Part shown: in pieces, positions 40,151-47,653 of the stretch
Layout: every line of letters begins with the position of its first letter
How positions within the stretch are numbered: the stretch's first letter is position 1
From: JADJMO01 sp016794445
Lineage (GTDB): Bacteria > Myxococcota_A > Polyangia > Polyangiales > JADJMO01
Assembly (NCBI GenBank): GCA_016794445.1
Contig: JAEUKC010000023.1
Coordinates: 1-64,000 of the forward strand
Reading direction: 5' to 3'
Length of the DNA stretch: 64,000 bases
The notes under the pieces: model-generated
What the model was told of the DNA's origin: nothing
The model's database searches: none
Seen by the model: only the letters and a program-made list of their open reading frames with translations
Translations under genes and position numbers: made by a program

Positions 40151-41365
40151 ATGCCCCCTGCGTCGGTCGCGAGCGCTGCCGTCTCGATCACGAGCCACCT
40201 GCTGGACGCCGCGACGCGCAGCCGCGGGCTCGGTGAGACGCTGACGAGCCTCGCGGCGCGACTGCAGGAGGTGGGCGTCCCGGTCCGACGCATGCGCACG
40301 AGCGTGACGACCAAGCACCCCGAGCTGTTCGTGCTGGCGGTCATGTGGCACGCCGAGCGCGGGACCGAGGTGCGCGACGGCAAGCGCGAGCTGCTCTCGA
40401 CGCCCACGTTCCTCGAGAGCCCAGTCGCCGAGGTGCGCGCGGGAGCACCCCGGATCCGCTGTCGGCTGACGGGCCCCGACGCCGACCTCTCGTACGCCAT
40501 CGCGCGCGAGCTCGCGGCGGACGGGTTGACCGACTACGTGGTGCACCCGCTGATCTTCGGCACCGGCGAGCGCACGTACTTCTCGTTCGCGACCGACGCG
40601 CCCGAGGGGTTCTCGGACGATCACCTCGCGCTCTTCGAGGCGCTCCTACCGGTGCTGAGCGTGCGCGTGGAGCTGGAGTCGACGGGCTACGCGCTCTCGA
40701 GCCTCCTGCAGGTCTACCTGGGCCACAACGCGGCTTCGCGGGTGCTCGAGGGCGCCTTCCTGCGCGGCACCGGACAGCCGATCCACGCCGCGGTGTGGTT
40801 CTGCGACATGCGGGGGTTCACCACGCTCGCCGACCGGCTGCCGGCCGCGGAGGTGGTCACGATCCTCGACCGGTTCTTCGAGAGCGTGGCGGGGCCGATC
40901 GCGCCGCACGGGGGCGAGGTGCTCAAGTTCATCGGCGACGCCGTGCTGGCGATCTTCCCGGTGCAGGCCGATGGCGCCGGCGCGGCGTGCGAGCGCGCGC
41001 TCGCCGCGGCCCACGCGGCCGTGGCCGGGGTCGCGGCCCAGAACGCCGCGGGCACGACGCCGACCGTGGACCTCGGGATCGGGCTGCACGTGGGCGAGGT
41101 GATGTACGGCAACATCGGCGCGCCGAACCGGCTCGATTTCACGGTGATCGGGGCGGTGGTCAACGAGGTGTGTCGCGTCGAGTCGCTGTGTCGCGCGCTC
41201 GCGAGCCCGATCCTGATGACGTCCGCGTTCGCGGCGCTCTGCGACCGCGGCCGCGTGGAGAGCCGGGGGGTCCACGCGCTCAAGGGTGTGTCGGCGCCGC
41301 AGGAGATCTTCGCGCCAGCGGCGCGAGCGTCGTCAGCCGCAGGCGCGCAGCCAGGGGTTGGCTGA
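40151..41365 (+). CDS. Class III adenylate/guanylate cyclase
   Basis: 404 residues. The N-terminal ~190 residues are a GAF-like sensory region with no membrane helix. The catalytic domain (about 215-390) has the metal-binding Asp in WFCDMRGFTTLADRL, the second Asp in KFIGDAVLAIF, Lys of the purine pocket in EVLKFIGD, and the transition-state region RLDFTVIGAVVNEVCRVESL. These fit a bacterial adenylate cyclase; cAMP is the likelier product. Soluble. Its 3' end overlaps by 33 bases the convergent lipoprotein gene. Confidence 0.92.
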   Translation: MPPASVASAAVSITSHLLDAATRSRGLGETLTSLAARLQEVGVPVRRMRTSVTTKHPELFVLAVMWHAERGTEVRDGKRELLSTPTFLESPVAEVRAGAPRIRCRLTGPDADLSYAIARELAADGLTDYVVHPLIFGTGERTYFSFATDAPEGFSDDHLALFEALLPVLSVRVELESTGYALSSLLQVYLGHNAASRVLEGAFLRGTGQPIHAAVWFCDMRGFTTLADRLPAAEVVTILDRFFESVAGPIAPHGGEVLKFIGDAVLAIFPVQADGAGAACERALAAAHAAVAGVAAQNAAGTTPTVDLGIGLHVGEVMYGNIGAPNRLDFTVIGAVVNEVCRVESLCRALASPILMTSAFAALCDRGRVESRGVHALKGVSAPQEIFAPAARASSAAGAQPGVG

Positions 41366-42112
41366 AGGCAGAGCGGTCTCGAGCTTGAATCCGCCCCCGG
41401 TCGGGTTGCGCGTCCACCACTGCAGGCCCTGCGGTGGTGTGCCGGTCGGCGTCGGGTTGCCGGTGAGCTCGAGCTGGTAGCGCGCCGAGTCGTGCGTGAT
41501 CTGGAAGGCGAGCCGGGTCCCTGCCGGCAGCACCGGCAGCGCGTTGCCGTCGCCGTCGCGGAAGTAGAACGAGTACATGTCGCCAGCCTCGTTGACCGGG
41601 AGCTTGCTCACGCGACCGAGCGGCACCAACACTCCGGGGCACGGCATGAGGAAGGCCTCGACGGAGATGGTCCCGACGGCGCCGCCGGCATCCACCGTCA
41701 CGCGCCGGAGCTGGGCGATGAGCTTCTCGTGCCGCCCGGCCTTCGACGTCACGTAGCTGATGAGGTGCGCCTGCTCGCGGCCGAGGCGGGGTGTGAGGCC
41801 CGTGTAGGACGCGAACGCGAACTGCTGTTCGTACGCGCCAGGGGGCGGCGCGGCGCAGGCAGCGGCCGGGATCGTGGTCACGCAGCCGGCGTCGACGGGG
41901 GCTGCGTCGATGGGGCTCGTGCTCGTCTCGTCCCGGCTCGCGTCGCTGTTCCCTCCGTCGATCGGCGGCGTCGCCGCGTCGGTGCTCCCATCGGCGGTCA
42001 CGCCGCCGTCGCTCGTCGCCGAACCCGTGTCCGAGGTCCCCTGGGCGACCTGGAACTCCGAGCTCGAACATCCGACAGAGAGCACCCACACCCACAAGAA
42101 AGCGCTTCGCAT
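41333..42112 (-). CDS. Lipoprotein of unknown function (259 aa)
   Basis: MRSAFLWVWVLSVGCSSSEF has lipobox SVGC and an RBS AGGAGC just upstream. A long Asp/Ser/Thr-rich linker runs to about residue 75, then a folded domain with Trp/Tyr pairs and a few Cys (ACAAPPPGAYEQQFAFASYT, YRDGDGN-type turns). Ends WLRACG. It overlaps the tail of the cyclase. No family recognised. Likely a surface lipoprotein. Confidence 0.75.
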   Translation of the reverse strand: MRSAFLWVWVLSVGCSSSEFQVAQGTSDTGSATSDGGVTADGSTDAATPPIDGGNSDASRDETSTSPIDAAPVDAGCVTTIPAAACAAPPPGAYEQQFAFASYTGLTPRLGREQAHLISYVTSKAGRHEKLIAQLRRVTVDAGGAVGTISVEAFLMPCPGVLVPLGRVSKLPVNEAGDMYSFYFRDGDGNALPVLPAGTRLAFQITHDSARYQLELTGNPTPTGTPPQGLQWWTRNPTGGGFKLETALPSANPWLRACG

Positions 42113-42162
42113 GGCGCTCCTGGTGCTGGATCCGGGCCATCCCGCTTTTCCCGGGAGGGCCG

Positions 42163-42180
42163 CGAAAGAGGGCCCTTTCG
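42163..42180. terminator. Hairpin after the DAGH-repeat gene
   Basis: CGAAAG-AGGGCC-CTTTCG, 6-bp stem. Reading on the minus strand it lies 46 bases after the stop of the repeat gene; no T-tract follows. Confidence 0.3.
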
Positions 42181-42226
42181 GGCTGCCAACCTCGTTGCGG
42201 TATCCCTTACTTCTTGCGTAGCGCGG

Positions 42227-42493
42227 TCACGGGATGACGTGGCCCGCGTCGGTCGACTCCACGTGGCCCGCGTCGTTCGAGAGCGCGTGCCCGGCGTCCG
42301 TCGAGAGCGCGTGCCCGGCGTCGTTCGAGAGCGCGTGCCCGGCGTCCGTCGAGAGCGCGTGGCCCGCGTCGGTCGAGAGCGCGTGCCCCGCGTCGTTCGC
42401 GGCGGAGTGGGGGTCGCCGCTCGCGGCCGAGACGCGGAGAGCGACGAAGACGGCAGCGGCAGCGAAGACACCAACGGTTGCGCGGTCGATCAT
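42227..42493 (-). CDS. Exported protein made of seven 8-residue DAGH repeats (88 aa)
   Basis: MIDRATVGVFAAAAVFVALR is a signal sequence (residues 1-24), then ASGDPHSAA and seven tandem octapeptides to the end: NDAGHALS, TDAGHALS, TDAGHALS, NDAGHALS, TDAGHALS, NDAGHVES, TDAGHVIP. His and Asp recur at fixed 8-residue spacing; there is no Cys. RBS GGAGG lies 8 bases before the ATG. It is 63 bases after the candidate anti-sigma gene on the same strand, so likely part of the ECF sigma operon. His/Asp spacing invites a metal-binding or structural role, but this is conjecture. Confidence 0.75.
   Translation of the reverse strand: MIDRATVGVFAAAAVFVALRVSAASGDPHSAANDAGHALSTDAGHALSTDAGHALSNDAGHALSTDAGHALSNDAGHVESTDAGHVIP
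42230..42397. repeat. 24-bp coding tandem repeat, seven copies
   Basis: 168 bp of 24-bp units, in frame with the repeat protein; alternative codons (GCGTCGTTC / GCGTCCGTC forms on the plus strand) encode the Asn/Thr alternation. No spacers, so not a CRISPR array. Confidence 0.85.
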
Positions 42494-42556
42494 GGGCGAG
42501 CCTCCTTGGGGTTGCAGGACCCCGAACGGACCGGCCGCGGGGAGCTGAAGCCGGAT

Positions 42557-43156
42557 TCACTCCAGCGTCGTGCGGGCGACGAGGCCCTCGAAGCGCTCGC
42601 GGTCGGCGGCGGCCTTCTTGCGCTTGCGGCGCAGCCAGACGAACAGCACCGCGTGGACCGTCGCGGCGACGCCGAGACCGACCGCGGCCCGCAGCGGCGC
42701 TCGCTGGTACTGCTGCGCGTGGCTCAACACGAGCCACGCGATGCCCACGACCACCACTCCGAAGAGCGCGAGGTGGGCGCTCCACGCGAAGCGAGCGAGC
42801 GTGTCCTCTGCGCGAAGCCGCCGCCGCGTGAGCTCGACGTACCGATCGACCGACGCCCCTTCGACCGCGAGCAGCCCCCAGCGCTCGCCGTAGAAGCGCG
42901 CGAGCCAGACGCCGTTGAAGATCGAGATGGCTACGGCGATCGCGGCCACGGCCGGCGTGCCGCGCGTTCGGACCACGAGCGCCGTGAGCACCACGGTGGA
43001 GAAGGCCGCGCCGAGGGTCTCGTAGACCAGGCCGCGGCGCAGCTTGTTGCCGTCGCGCGTGCAGCGCTCGGCGAGCGCGTCGAGCGCGGCCGGGTCGCCG
43101 AAGGTCTGCCATTCGGCGCGCCAGCCGGCGAGCTCGGGATCGGGATCGTGGGTCAT
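42557..43156 (-). CDS. Membrane protein coupled to ECF sigma factor (candidate anti-sigma)
   Basis: 199 residues. The N-terminal ~45 residues are cytosolic and charged (DPELAGWRAEWQTFGDPAAL); then about four hydrophobic helices (LGAAFSTVVLTALVV, VAAIAVAISIFNGVWLA, LFGVVVVGIAWLVL, AVGLGVAATVHAVLFVWL) and an Arg/Lys/Glu tail. No zinc-binding anti-sigma (ZAS) motif HxxxCxxC is visible. Its ATG overlaps the sigma factor stop (ATGA), the usual place of an anti-sigma or sensor. Role by position only. Confidence 0.65.
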   Translation of the reverse strand: MTHDPDPELAGWRAEWQTFGDPAALDALAERCTRDGNKLRRGLVYETLGAAFSTVVLTALVVRTRGTPAVAAIAVAISIFNGVWLARFYGERWGLLAVEGASVDRYVELTRRRLRAEDTLARFAWSAHLALFGVVVVGIAWLVLSHAQQYQRAPLRAAVGLGVAATVHAVLFVWLRRKRKKAAADRERFEGLVARTTLE

Positions 43157-43716
43157 GGGGTTCCTTCGTGCTCCTCGAGGAGCACGCGCAGGGCCGCGCG
43201 CGCGCGGTGGGCGCGCACGGCGACGTGGTTGACGGTGAGGCCGAGGACGTCGGCGATCTCCTGGTGATCGAGGCCCTCGAGCAGCAGGGTCACGACCTGC
43301 CGGTGAGAGAGCGGCAGCGCGCGCACCGCGGCGAGCAGGCGCGCCTCGCGGTGGCGGCGCTCGTAGGCGAGCGCGGGGTTCTTGCCCGAGGTCGCGACCA
43401 CCCGGTCCTCGTGGTCGTCCACGTCCTCGGTCGGTCGACCCCGCTTGGCGAGGAAGGCGAGCGCGCGGTTGTGAGCGACGCGGAAGACGAACGTGCGCTC
43501 GGAGCAGTCGCCGCGGAACCGCGGGAGCGCGGTGAAGAGCGCGAGGGCCACGTCCTGGGCGAGGTCCTGGCGGTCGGCCGGGCTGCGTGCGTAGCTCGCG
43601 AAGAGCCGGGACAGCGGCGCCGCGTGTGCGTCGAGGAGGCGGGCGAGGCGCGCCTCCAGTGACTCGCCGCTCTTCTCGTCGGGCGTGGTGCCGGGGTGGG
43701 TCATCTCGAGGGTCAC
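43153..43716 (-). CDS. ECF RNA polymerase sigma factor (RpoE/SigW type)
   Basis: 187 residues from GTG 43716 (an ATG at 43704 is also possible). Region 2: FASYARSPADRQDLAQDVAL, then FRGDCSERTFVFRVAHNRAL. Region 4 HTH: LPLSHRQVVTLLLEGLDHQE and IADVLGLTVNHVAVRAHRAR. No region 3, so a group 4 sigma factor. It is coupled to a membrane protein and probably to the repeat protein. AAGGTTTCCGCGG and GACTAC before the start could be an autoregulated promoter, but this is unproven. Confidence 0.92.
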   Translation of the reverse strand: MTLEMTHPGTTPDEKSGESLEARLARLLDAHAAPLSRLFASYARSPADRQDLAQDVALALFTALPRFRGDCSERTFVFRVAHNRALAFLAKRGRPTEDVDDHEDRVVATSGKNPALAYERRHREARLLAAVRALPLSHRQVVTLLLEGLDHQEIADVLGLTVNHVAVRAHRARAALRVLLEEHEGTP

Positions 43717-43759
43717 AGAGGGGTAGTCCGCGCTCCCGCGGAAACCTTACGAGCTCCGT

Positions 43760-44305
43760 TCATTTCAGGCGACGAAGCACCGCCTTGAGGCGACCCACGA
43801 CGGTCGGCCCCTTGCAGCCCTGGATCTCGTCTCCGGCCGAGAACAGCGTCGTCGTCTGGACGTGCGCGAAGTCGACCTCGAGGGCGTCGCTGTCGAGCAG
43901 GCGGGCGCGAAGCGGCTTGCCCTCGTGATCGGCGGTGAACTCGCTGGTGCAGGCCACTCGCGCGCCGTCGTCCGCGTAGGGCTTCGACTGCGAGAACGGG
44001 CGGTAGCGGTCGGTCACCTGGTATCCGCCGGCCTCCGCGTGGAGCGCGAAGCGCACCTCCTCGGGCTGGTAGGCGCCGCCCCACTCCTTCGCCGACACGA
44101 CGTGGAACGTGTAGGCGTCCCCCTTGGCGCGCACGTCGAACAGACGGCCCGTCGTCTCGGCGCGCCACCGGCCGAGGAGCGAGACCGAAGGCTCGGCCGC
44201 GTCGGTCCTGGGCGCCGGCGCGACCGGGCCAGCGTCGTCCCCGCGGATGCCGTCCCGGCGACAGCCGACGAGGACCACGAGCAACGCGAGGGCCCAGCGG
44301 GACAC
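43760..44305 (-). CDS. Lipoprotein of unknown function (181 aa)
   Basis: GTG 44305 starts 2 bases after the GST stop. VSRWALALLVVLVGCRRDGI contains lipobox LVGC. The mature region is a small beta-rich domain (LLGRWRAETTGRLFDVRAKG, YTFHVVSAKEWGGAYQPEEV, VACTSEFTADHEGKP), resembling a lipocalin-like fold that I cannot name. Cotranscribed with the YghU-like GST. Function unknown. Confidence 0.72.
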   Translation of the reverse strand: MSRWALALLVVLVGCRRDGIRGDDAGPVAPAPRTDAAEPSVSLLGRWRAETTGRLFDVRAKGDAYTFHVVSAKEWGGAYQPEEVRFALHAEAGGYQVTDRYRPFSQSKPYADDGARVACTSEFTADHEGKPLRARLLDSDALEVDFAHVQTTTLFSAGDEIQGCKGPTVVGRLKAVLRRLK

Positions 44306-44307
44306 GG

Positions 44308-45159
44308 TCAGCCGCGCGGCGGGTCGAAGTCGCTCGCGTCGTGACGCTCGCGGAGCTGGGTCTCCGGCGGGCCCCACGGCCGGTTCACGCGGCGCCCGCG
44401 CTGCACGGCCGGGCGCTCGGTGATCTGGCGCGACCAGCGCGCTACGTTCGCGTAGGTGCCGACGTCGAGGAACTCCTGCGCCCCGTAGATGTCTCCGGTG
44501 ACCAGCTCTCCGTACCAGGGCCAGGCCGCGATGTCGGCGATGGAGTACGCGTCGCCCGCGAGGTAGGCGTGGCCTTCGAGGCGCCGATCGAGCACGTCGA
44601 GCTGGCGCTTGGCCTCCATCGTGTAGCGGTCGATCGCGTACTCCACCTTGATCGGAGCGTACTTGAAGAAGTGACCGAAGCCGCCGCCGAGGATCGGCGC
44701 CGCGCCCATCTGCCAGAACAACCACGAGAGGCACTCGGTGCGCGCGCGTGCGTCGCCCGGAATCAAGGCGCCGAACTTCTCGGCGAGGTAGAGGAGGATC
44801 GAGCCCGACTCGAAGACGCGCGTGGGCGGGTCGGTGCTGCGGTCCATCAGCGCGGGGATCTTCGAGTTGGGGTTGACCTCGACGAACCCGCTGCCGAACT
44901 GGTCGCCCGAGAGGATGTCGACGATCCAGGCGTCGTATTCGGCGCCGGCGTGCCCGAGTGCCAGGAGCTCCTCGAGCATCACGGTCACCTTCACGCCGTT
45001 CGGCGTGGCGAGCGAGTAGAGCTGGAGCGGGTGGCGACCGACGGGGAGTTCCTTGTCGTGCGTGGGCCCGGCGATCGGCCGGTTGATGTTCGAGAAGGCC
45101 TGGCCGCTGTCCTTGTTCCAGGTCCACACGCGCGGCGGGGTGTAGGGCGTGTCGCTCAT
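44308..45159 (-). CDS. yghU: YghU-type glutathione S-transferase / disulfide-bond oxidoreductase
   Basis: 283 residues from ATG 45159. The N-terminus FSNINRPIAGPTHDKELPVG and HPLQLYSLATPNGVKVTVML are signature YghU/YfcG segments, followed by the thioredoxin-like domain with NSKIPALMDRS and SGSILLYLAEKFG, and the all-helical domain (ILGGGFGHFFKYAPIKVEYA). YghU binds two glutathiones and reduces disulfides. A longer in-frame start is rejected because the conserved N-terminus begins here. Confidence 0.93.
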   Translation of the reverse strand: MSDTPYTPPRVWTWNKDSGQAFSNINRPIAGPTHDKELPVGRHPLQLYSLATPNGVKVTVMLEELLALGHAGAEYDAWIVDILSGDQFGSGFVEVNPNSKIPALMDRSTDPPTRVFESGSILLYLAEKFGALIPGDARARTECLSWLFWQMGAAPILGGGFGHFFKYAPIKVEYAIDRYTMEAKRQLDVLDRRLEGHAYLAGDAYSIADIAAWPWYGELVTGDIYGAQEFLDVGTYANVARWSRQITERPAVQRGRRVNRPWGPPETQLRERHDASDFDPPRG

Positions 45160-45198
45160 GTCTCTTGTCGTTAGCACGACCCCGGACCGTGGGACCGT

Positions 45199-46086
45199 CT
45201 ACGGCTTCTTCGCCGCCGCGGTGAGGATGACCCAGTGCTGAGCCTTGGGGTGCAGCACCACGTACTTGTCGGCGTGCTGGTCCGCCTTGAACTGCGGGTA
45301 CCACGGCCAGATGTCCCAGGTCTGATCGACGTACTCGCGCACGAACAGGTGTACGGAGGCGTAGCGATCCTTGGCCGCCTTCGCGACGGGCGCCGCGAAG
45401 CTGAACTCCGCGCGCTCCTCGGGTGGCGCCGGCTCGGTGTGGAACGCGCCGCCGTAGATCACGAACAGCTGGTCCTCCTTGCGACCCTTCTGGGCGAGGC
45501 CGACGACGGCGTCGTGGGAGACGAGTGACGTGATGGTCTGCAACACGGTGAGCGGCGGCGACTTGGACTTGGCGATGGCGTCGAGCTCCTTGCACGAGGG
45601 GTGGAGCTGGCTCACCTTGATGCCGACCTTCTCGGCCGCCTTGCCGAGCACGACGTACTCGTTGGGGGCCGAGGGCGCCTGGTCCTTGCCGATCTTGCCG
45701 AGCTGCTCGTTGGTCCCCTTCTTGGCCTGCTCGCACCCCAAGGCGGGCGCCATCAGCTCGAGCAAGAGGTCGGAGGCGCGCCCCTGCAGCTTCGGCACGA
45801 CCTCCGCGGTGAACCGCTTGGCGGCCGTGTCGACCCACTCGAAGCCCTTCTTGGCGTGCGCCTCGCCCACCGCGACCACGATGGGCTTGTCGACCAGCGT
45901 CGACTCGAAGGCGGCGGCAAGCGAGTCGTAGGCCCGACACTCGAGCGCGCCGCACTCCACGTACGCGGGCGTAGGTGCCGAGGCGCTCGGGGTCGCGCTC
46001 GGCTTGGTCTCGACCGGCGGCGCCGGCTTCTCCGTCGTCTTGCTGCACGCCGCGACCAGCACCGCTCCGAACACCAGCGCGCGCAC
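45199..46086 (-). CDS. Lipoprotein, possible ChaN/TraB-like (295 aa)
   Basis: GTG 46086: VRALVFGAVLVAACSKTTEK with lipobox VAAC, then a Pro/Ser/Ala linker. The folded part contains IVVAVGEAHAKKGFEWVDTA and LLLELMAPALGC, which resemble the GExH...E pattern of ChaN-like/TraB/Tiki proteins, and later FVIYGGAFHTEPAPPEE. I give this similarity moderate weight. It starts one base after the stop of the upstream gene, so it is cotranscribed. Confidence 0.68.
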   Translation of the reverse strand: MRALVFGAVLVAACSKTTEKPAPPVETKPSATPSASAPTPAYVECGALECRAYDSLAAAFESTLVDKPIVVAVGEAHAKKGFEWVDTAAKRFTAEVVPKLQGRASDLLLELMAPALGCEQAKKGTNEQLGKIGKDQAPSAPNEYVVLGKAAEKVGIKVSQLHPSCKELDAIAKSKSPPLTVLQTITSLVSHDAVVGLAQKGRKEDQLFVIYGGAFHTEPAPPEERAEFSFAAPVAKAAKDRYASVHLFVREYVDQTWDIWPWYPQFKADQHADKYVVLHPKAQHWVILTAAAKKP

Positions 46087-46087
46087 G

Positions 46088-47140
46088 TCAGCGACCGATC
46101 GCGCCGGGCGTGATGGCCTCGAAGGCGTTTCCGGGGATGGCCTTGAGGGCGTTGAGCTGGTCGTCGTTCCAGCCCGGATCGAGGTCGCCCTGGAAGAAGT
46201 AGTCGCTGCCGTTGTCGGCGAGGATCATCCCGTAGGTCTTCATGGCCTGGGCGACGACCTTGGCCTGCGCGGGGAGCGCGGAGATGTCGTACGAAGCCTT
46301 GAGGCGGACCCGCAGACCCATGGGCGGGTAGTCGGCGCGGAGCGCGTCGCCGACGACGCCGGCGGGGCACCCGCTGCCGCCGCGCGGCACGGCCTGGTGC
46401 GACGCGGGCTGTACGTAGCCGTCCTGCGTGCAGTGCATGGTGAAGCGGATGGCGTGGTTGACGACGCCGGCGGCCACCTCGGAGTAGCGCACGAGCCCCG
46501 GCAGGATCGCGAGGCCCGCGGCGTCGGCCGACGTCCACTTGATCGGCCGCTGGCCGTAGCTGTTCTTGGTGAGGTCGAACTTGGCGCCGCTGCCGCACTG
46601 CCAGCTGCTGGAGCCCGCGTTGTAGTGGCAGTCCCACGCCTCGTAGAGGAGACAGCTCCCCTGCACCACGGTCAGCACGTGGCAGTCGCCCGAGCAGTCG
46701 GCCGGCGTGCCGCCCTCGATCTTGGCGCTGGCTCCGGGGAACGGGTACGGCCCCGGGTCGCTCTCGTCGGCGTAGTCGAAGCTGATCGGCAGCTTGGGCT
46801 GCGACGCGGGCACGACGTTGAAGGGGATGCCGTACGCGGTGCCGAAGTCGGGGTGCAGGCTCTTCTTGGTCGCGTTGGCGTACAGCTTGGTGGTCCAGTT
46901 CGCGTCGACCGAGGCCGAGGCCGGGATGGGCGTGTTCCACGCGTCGCTCGCGGGGAAGACCGGGCAGCCACCCACCGTGCTGGGGCCGCCTCCGCCGCCG
47001 TCGACCGGGGTTCCGGTGTCGATCACGCCTCCGGAGTCGGTGACCCCGGTCTCGTCGACGCCGCCGTCGGTGGCGGCGGCGGTGGAGTCGGAGCAACCGA
47101 CGGCGAGCACGGCGCAGGCGAAGAGCGAGGTACGCAGCAT
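46088..47140 (-). CDS. Conserved secreted lipoprotein (350 aa)
   Basis: MLRTSLFACAVLAVGCSDST gives lipobox AVGC; an Asp/Gly/Thr linker follows. The body matches a widespread uncharacterised secreted family that I recognise by CPVFPASDAWNTPI, LHPDFGTAYGIPFNVVP, SDPGPYPFPG, DCHVLTVVQGSCLLYEAWD, TSADAAGLAILPGLVRYSEV, MGLRVRLKASYDIS and MILADNGSDYFFQGD. Biochemical role unknown; it looks like a beta-propeller or Ig-rich enzyme of the envelope. It leads an operon with the ChaN-like lipoprotein. TAGTCT -10 lies seven bases before the ATG. Confidence 0.85.
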   Translation of the reverse strand: MLRTSLFACAVLAVGCSDSTAAATDGGVDETGVTDSGGVIDTGTPVDGGGGGPSTVGGCPVFPASDAWNTPIPASASVDANWTTKLYANATKKSLHPDFGTAYGIPFNVVPASQPKLPISFDYADESDPGPYPFPGASAKIEGGTPADCSGDCHVLTVVQGSCLLYEAWDCHYNAGSSSWQCGSGAKFDLTKNSYGQRPIKWTSADAAGLAILPGLVRYSEVAAGVVNHAIRFTMHCTQDGYVQPASHQAVPRGGSGCPAGVVGDALRADYPPMGLRVRLKASYDISALPAQAKVVAQAMKTYGMILADNGSDYFFQGDLDPGWNDDQLNALKAIPGNAFEAITPGAIGR

Positions 47141-47147
47141 GGCGATG

Positions 47148-47153
47148 AGACTA
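47148..47153 (-). promoter_or_regulatory. -10 hexamer TAGTCT, predicted leaderless start
   Basis: TAGTCT on the minus strand (47153-47148), seven bases before the ATG at 47140. Confidence 0.5.
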
Positions 47154-47195
47154 CGCGGAGGGACGCGCGCGAACCACTGCGCCGAGATCGAGCCG

Positions 47196-47211
47196 TGGCA
47201 CGCACCGTGCT
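47196..47211 (+). promoter_or_regulatory. Candidate sigma-54 promoter
   Basis: TGGCACG-CACC-GTGCT matches the RpoN consensus TGGCACG-N4-TTGCW at all but one base, with GG and GC ten bases apart. A start near 47222 gives a ~19-base leader with GAGAGG before ATG 47241. An FHA-type RpoN activator is encoded at 25071-26408. Confidence 0.5.
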
Positions 47212-47240
47212 CGACTTGGGGCGCCCTCGAGAGGTGTGCC

Positions 47241-47618
47241 ATGTCGAGCCTTCGCGTCCTCGCAGCGTTCTCCGGTCTGAGCGTCGCCATGTTCGGCTGT
47301 AGCACCTCCGACATGCCCCCACCGACGGGGTGCGGCGATGGCCATGCCCTGTTCTACGCGGCGGCGGGCTGTGGTTCCGCCACCCCGACGCCGCTGTGCC
47401 TGGACGACTCCCTCACGACCGACGGCTGTTACAGCGAGATCTGCGACTGCACCGGCAAGACCCGCGTCGCGATCTGCGACGACCGCGTCTCGACCACGCC
47501 GTGGTCGCGCCGCGGCGCTTGCGGGAGAGATGATGGCGGGGCGGACGCCGACGCGAGCGACGCCAGCGACGCAGCCGATGCGATCGACGCGCTCGGCGAC
47601 GGGAAGACCTCCGACTAG
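47241..47618 (+). CDS. Small Cys-rich lipoprotein (125 aa)
   Basis: MSSLRVLAAFSGLSVAMFGC has lipobox MFGC. Eight or more Cys in the mature part (GCGDGHALFYAAAGCGS, PLCLDDSLTTDGCYSEICDC) then a long Asp/Ala/Ser tail. RBS GAGAGG. A strong sigma-54-like promoter lies upstream. Function unknown. Confidence 0.75.
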   Translation: MSSLRVLAAFSGLSVAMFGCSTSDMPPPTGCGDGHALFYAAAGCGSATPTPLCLDDSLTTDGCYSEICDCTGKTRVAICDDRVSTTPWSRRGACGRDDGGADADASDASDAADAIDALGDGKTSD

Positions 47619-47653
47619 CGAGACCCTTTCTCTCCGCGCGCATCGAAGGCGAC

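Noticed and set aside
42230..42397. Tandem repeats as a possible CRISPR array
   Set aside because: Units are contiguous 24-mers without spacers, in frame with a protein that has a signal peptide and RBS.
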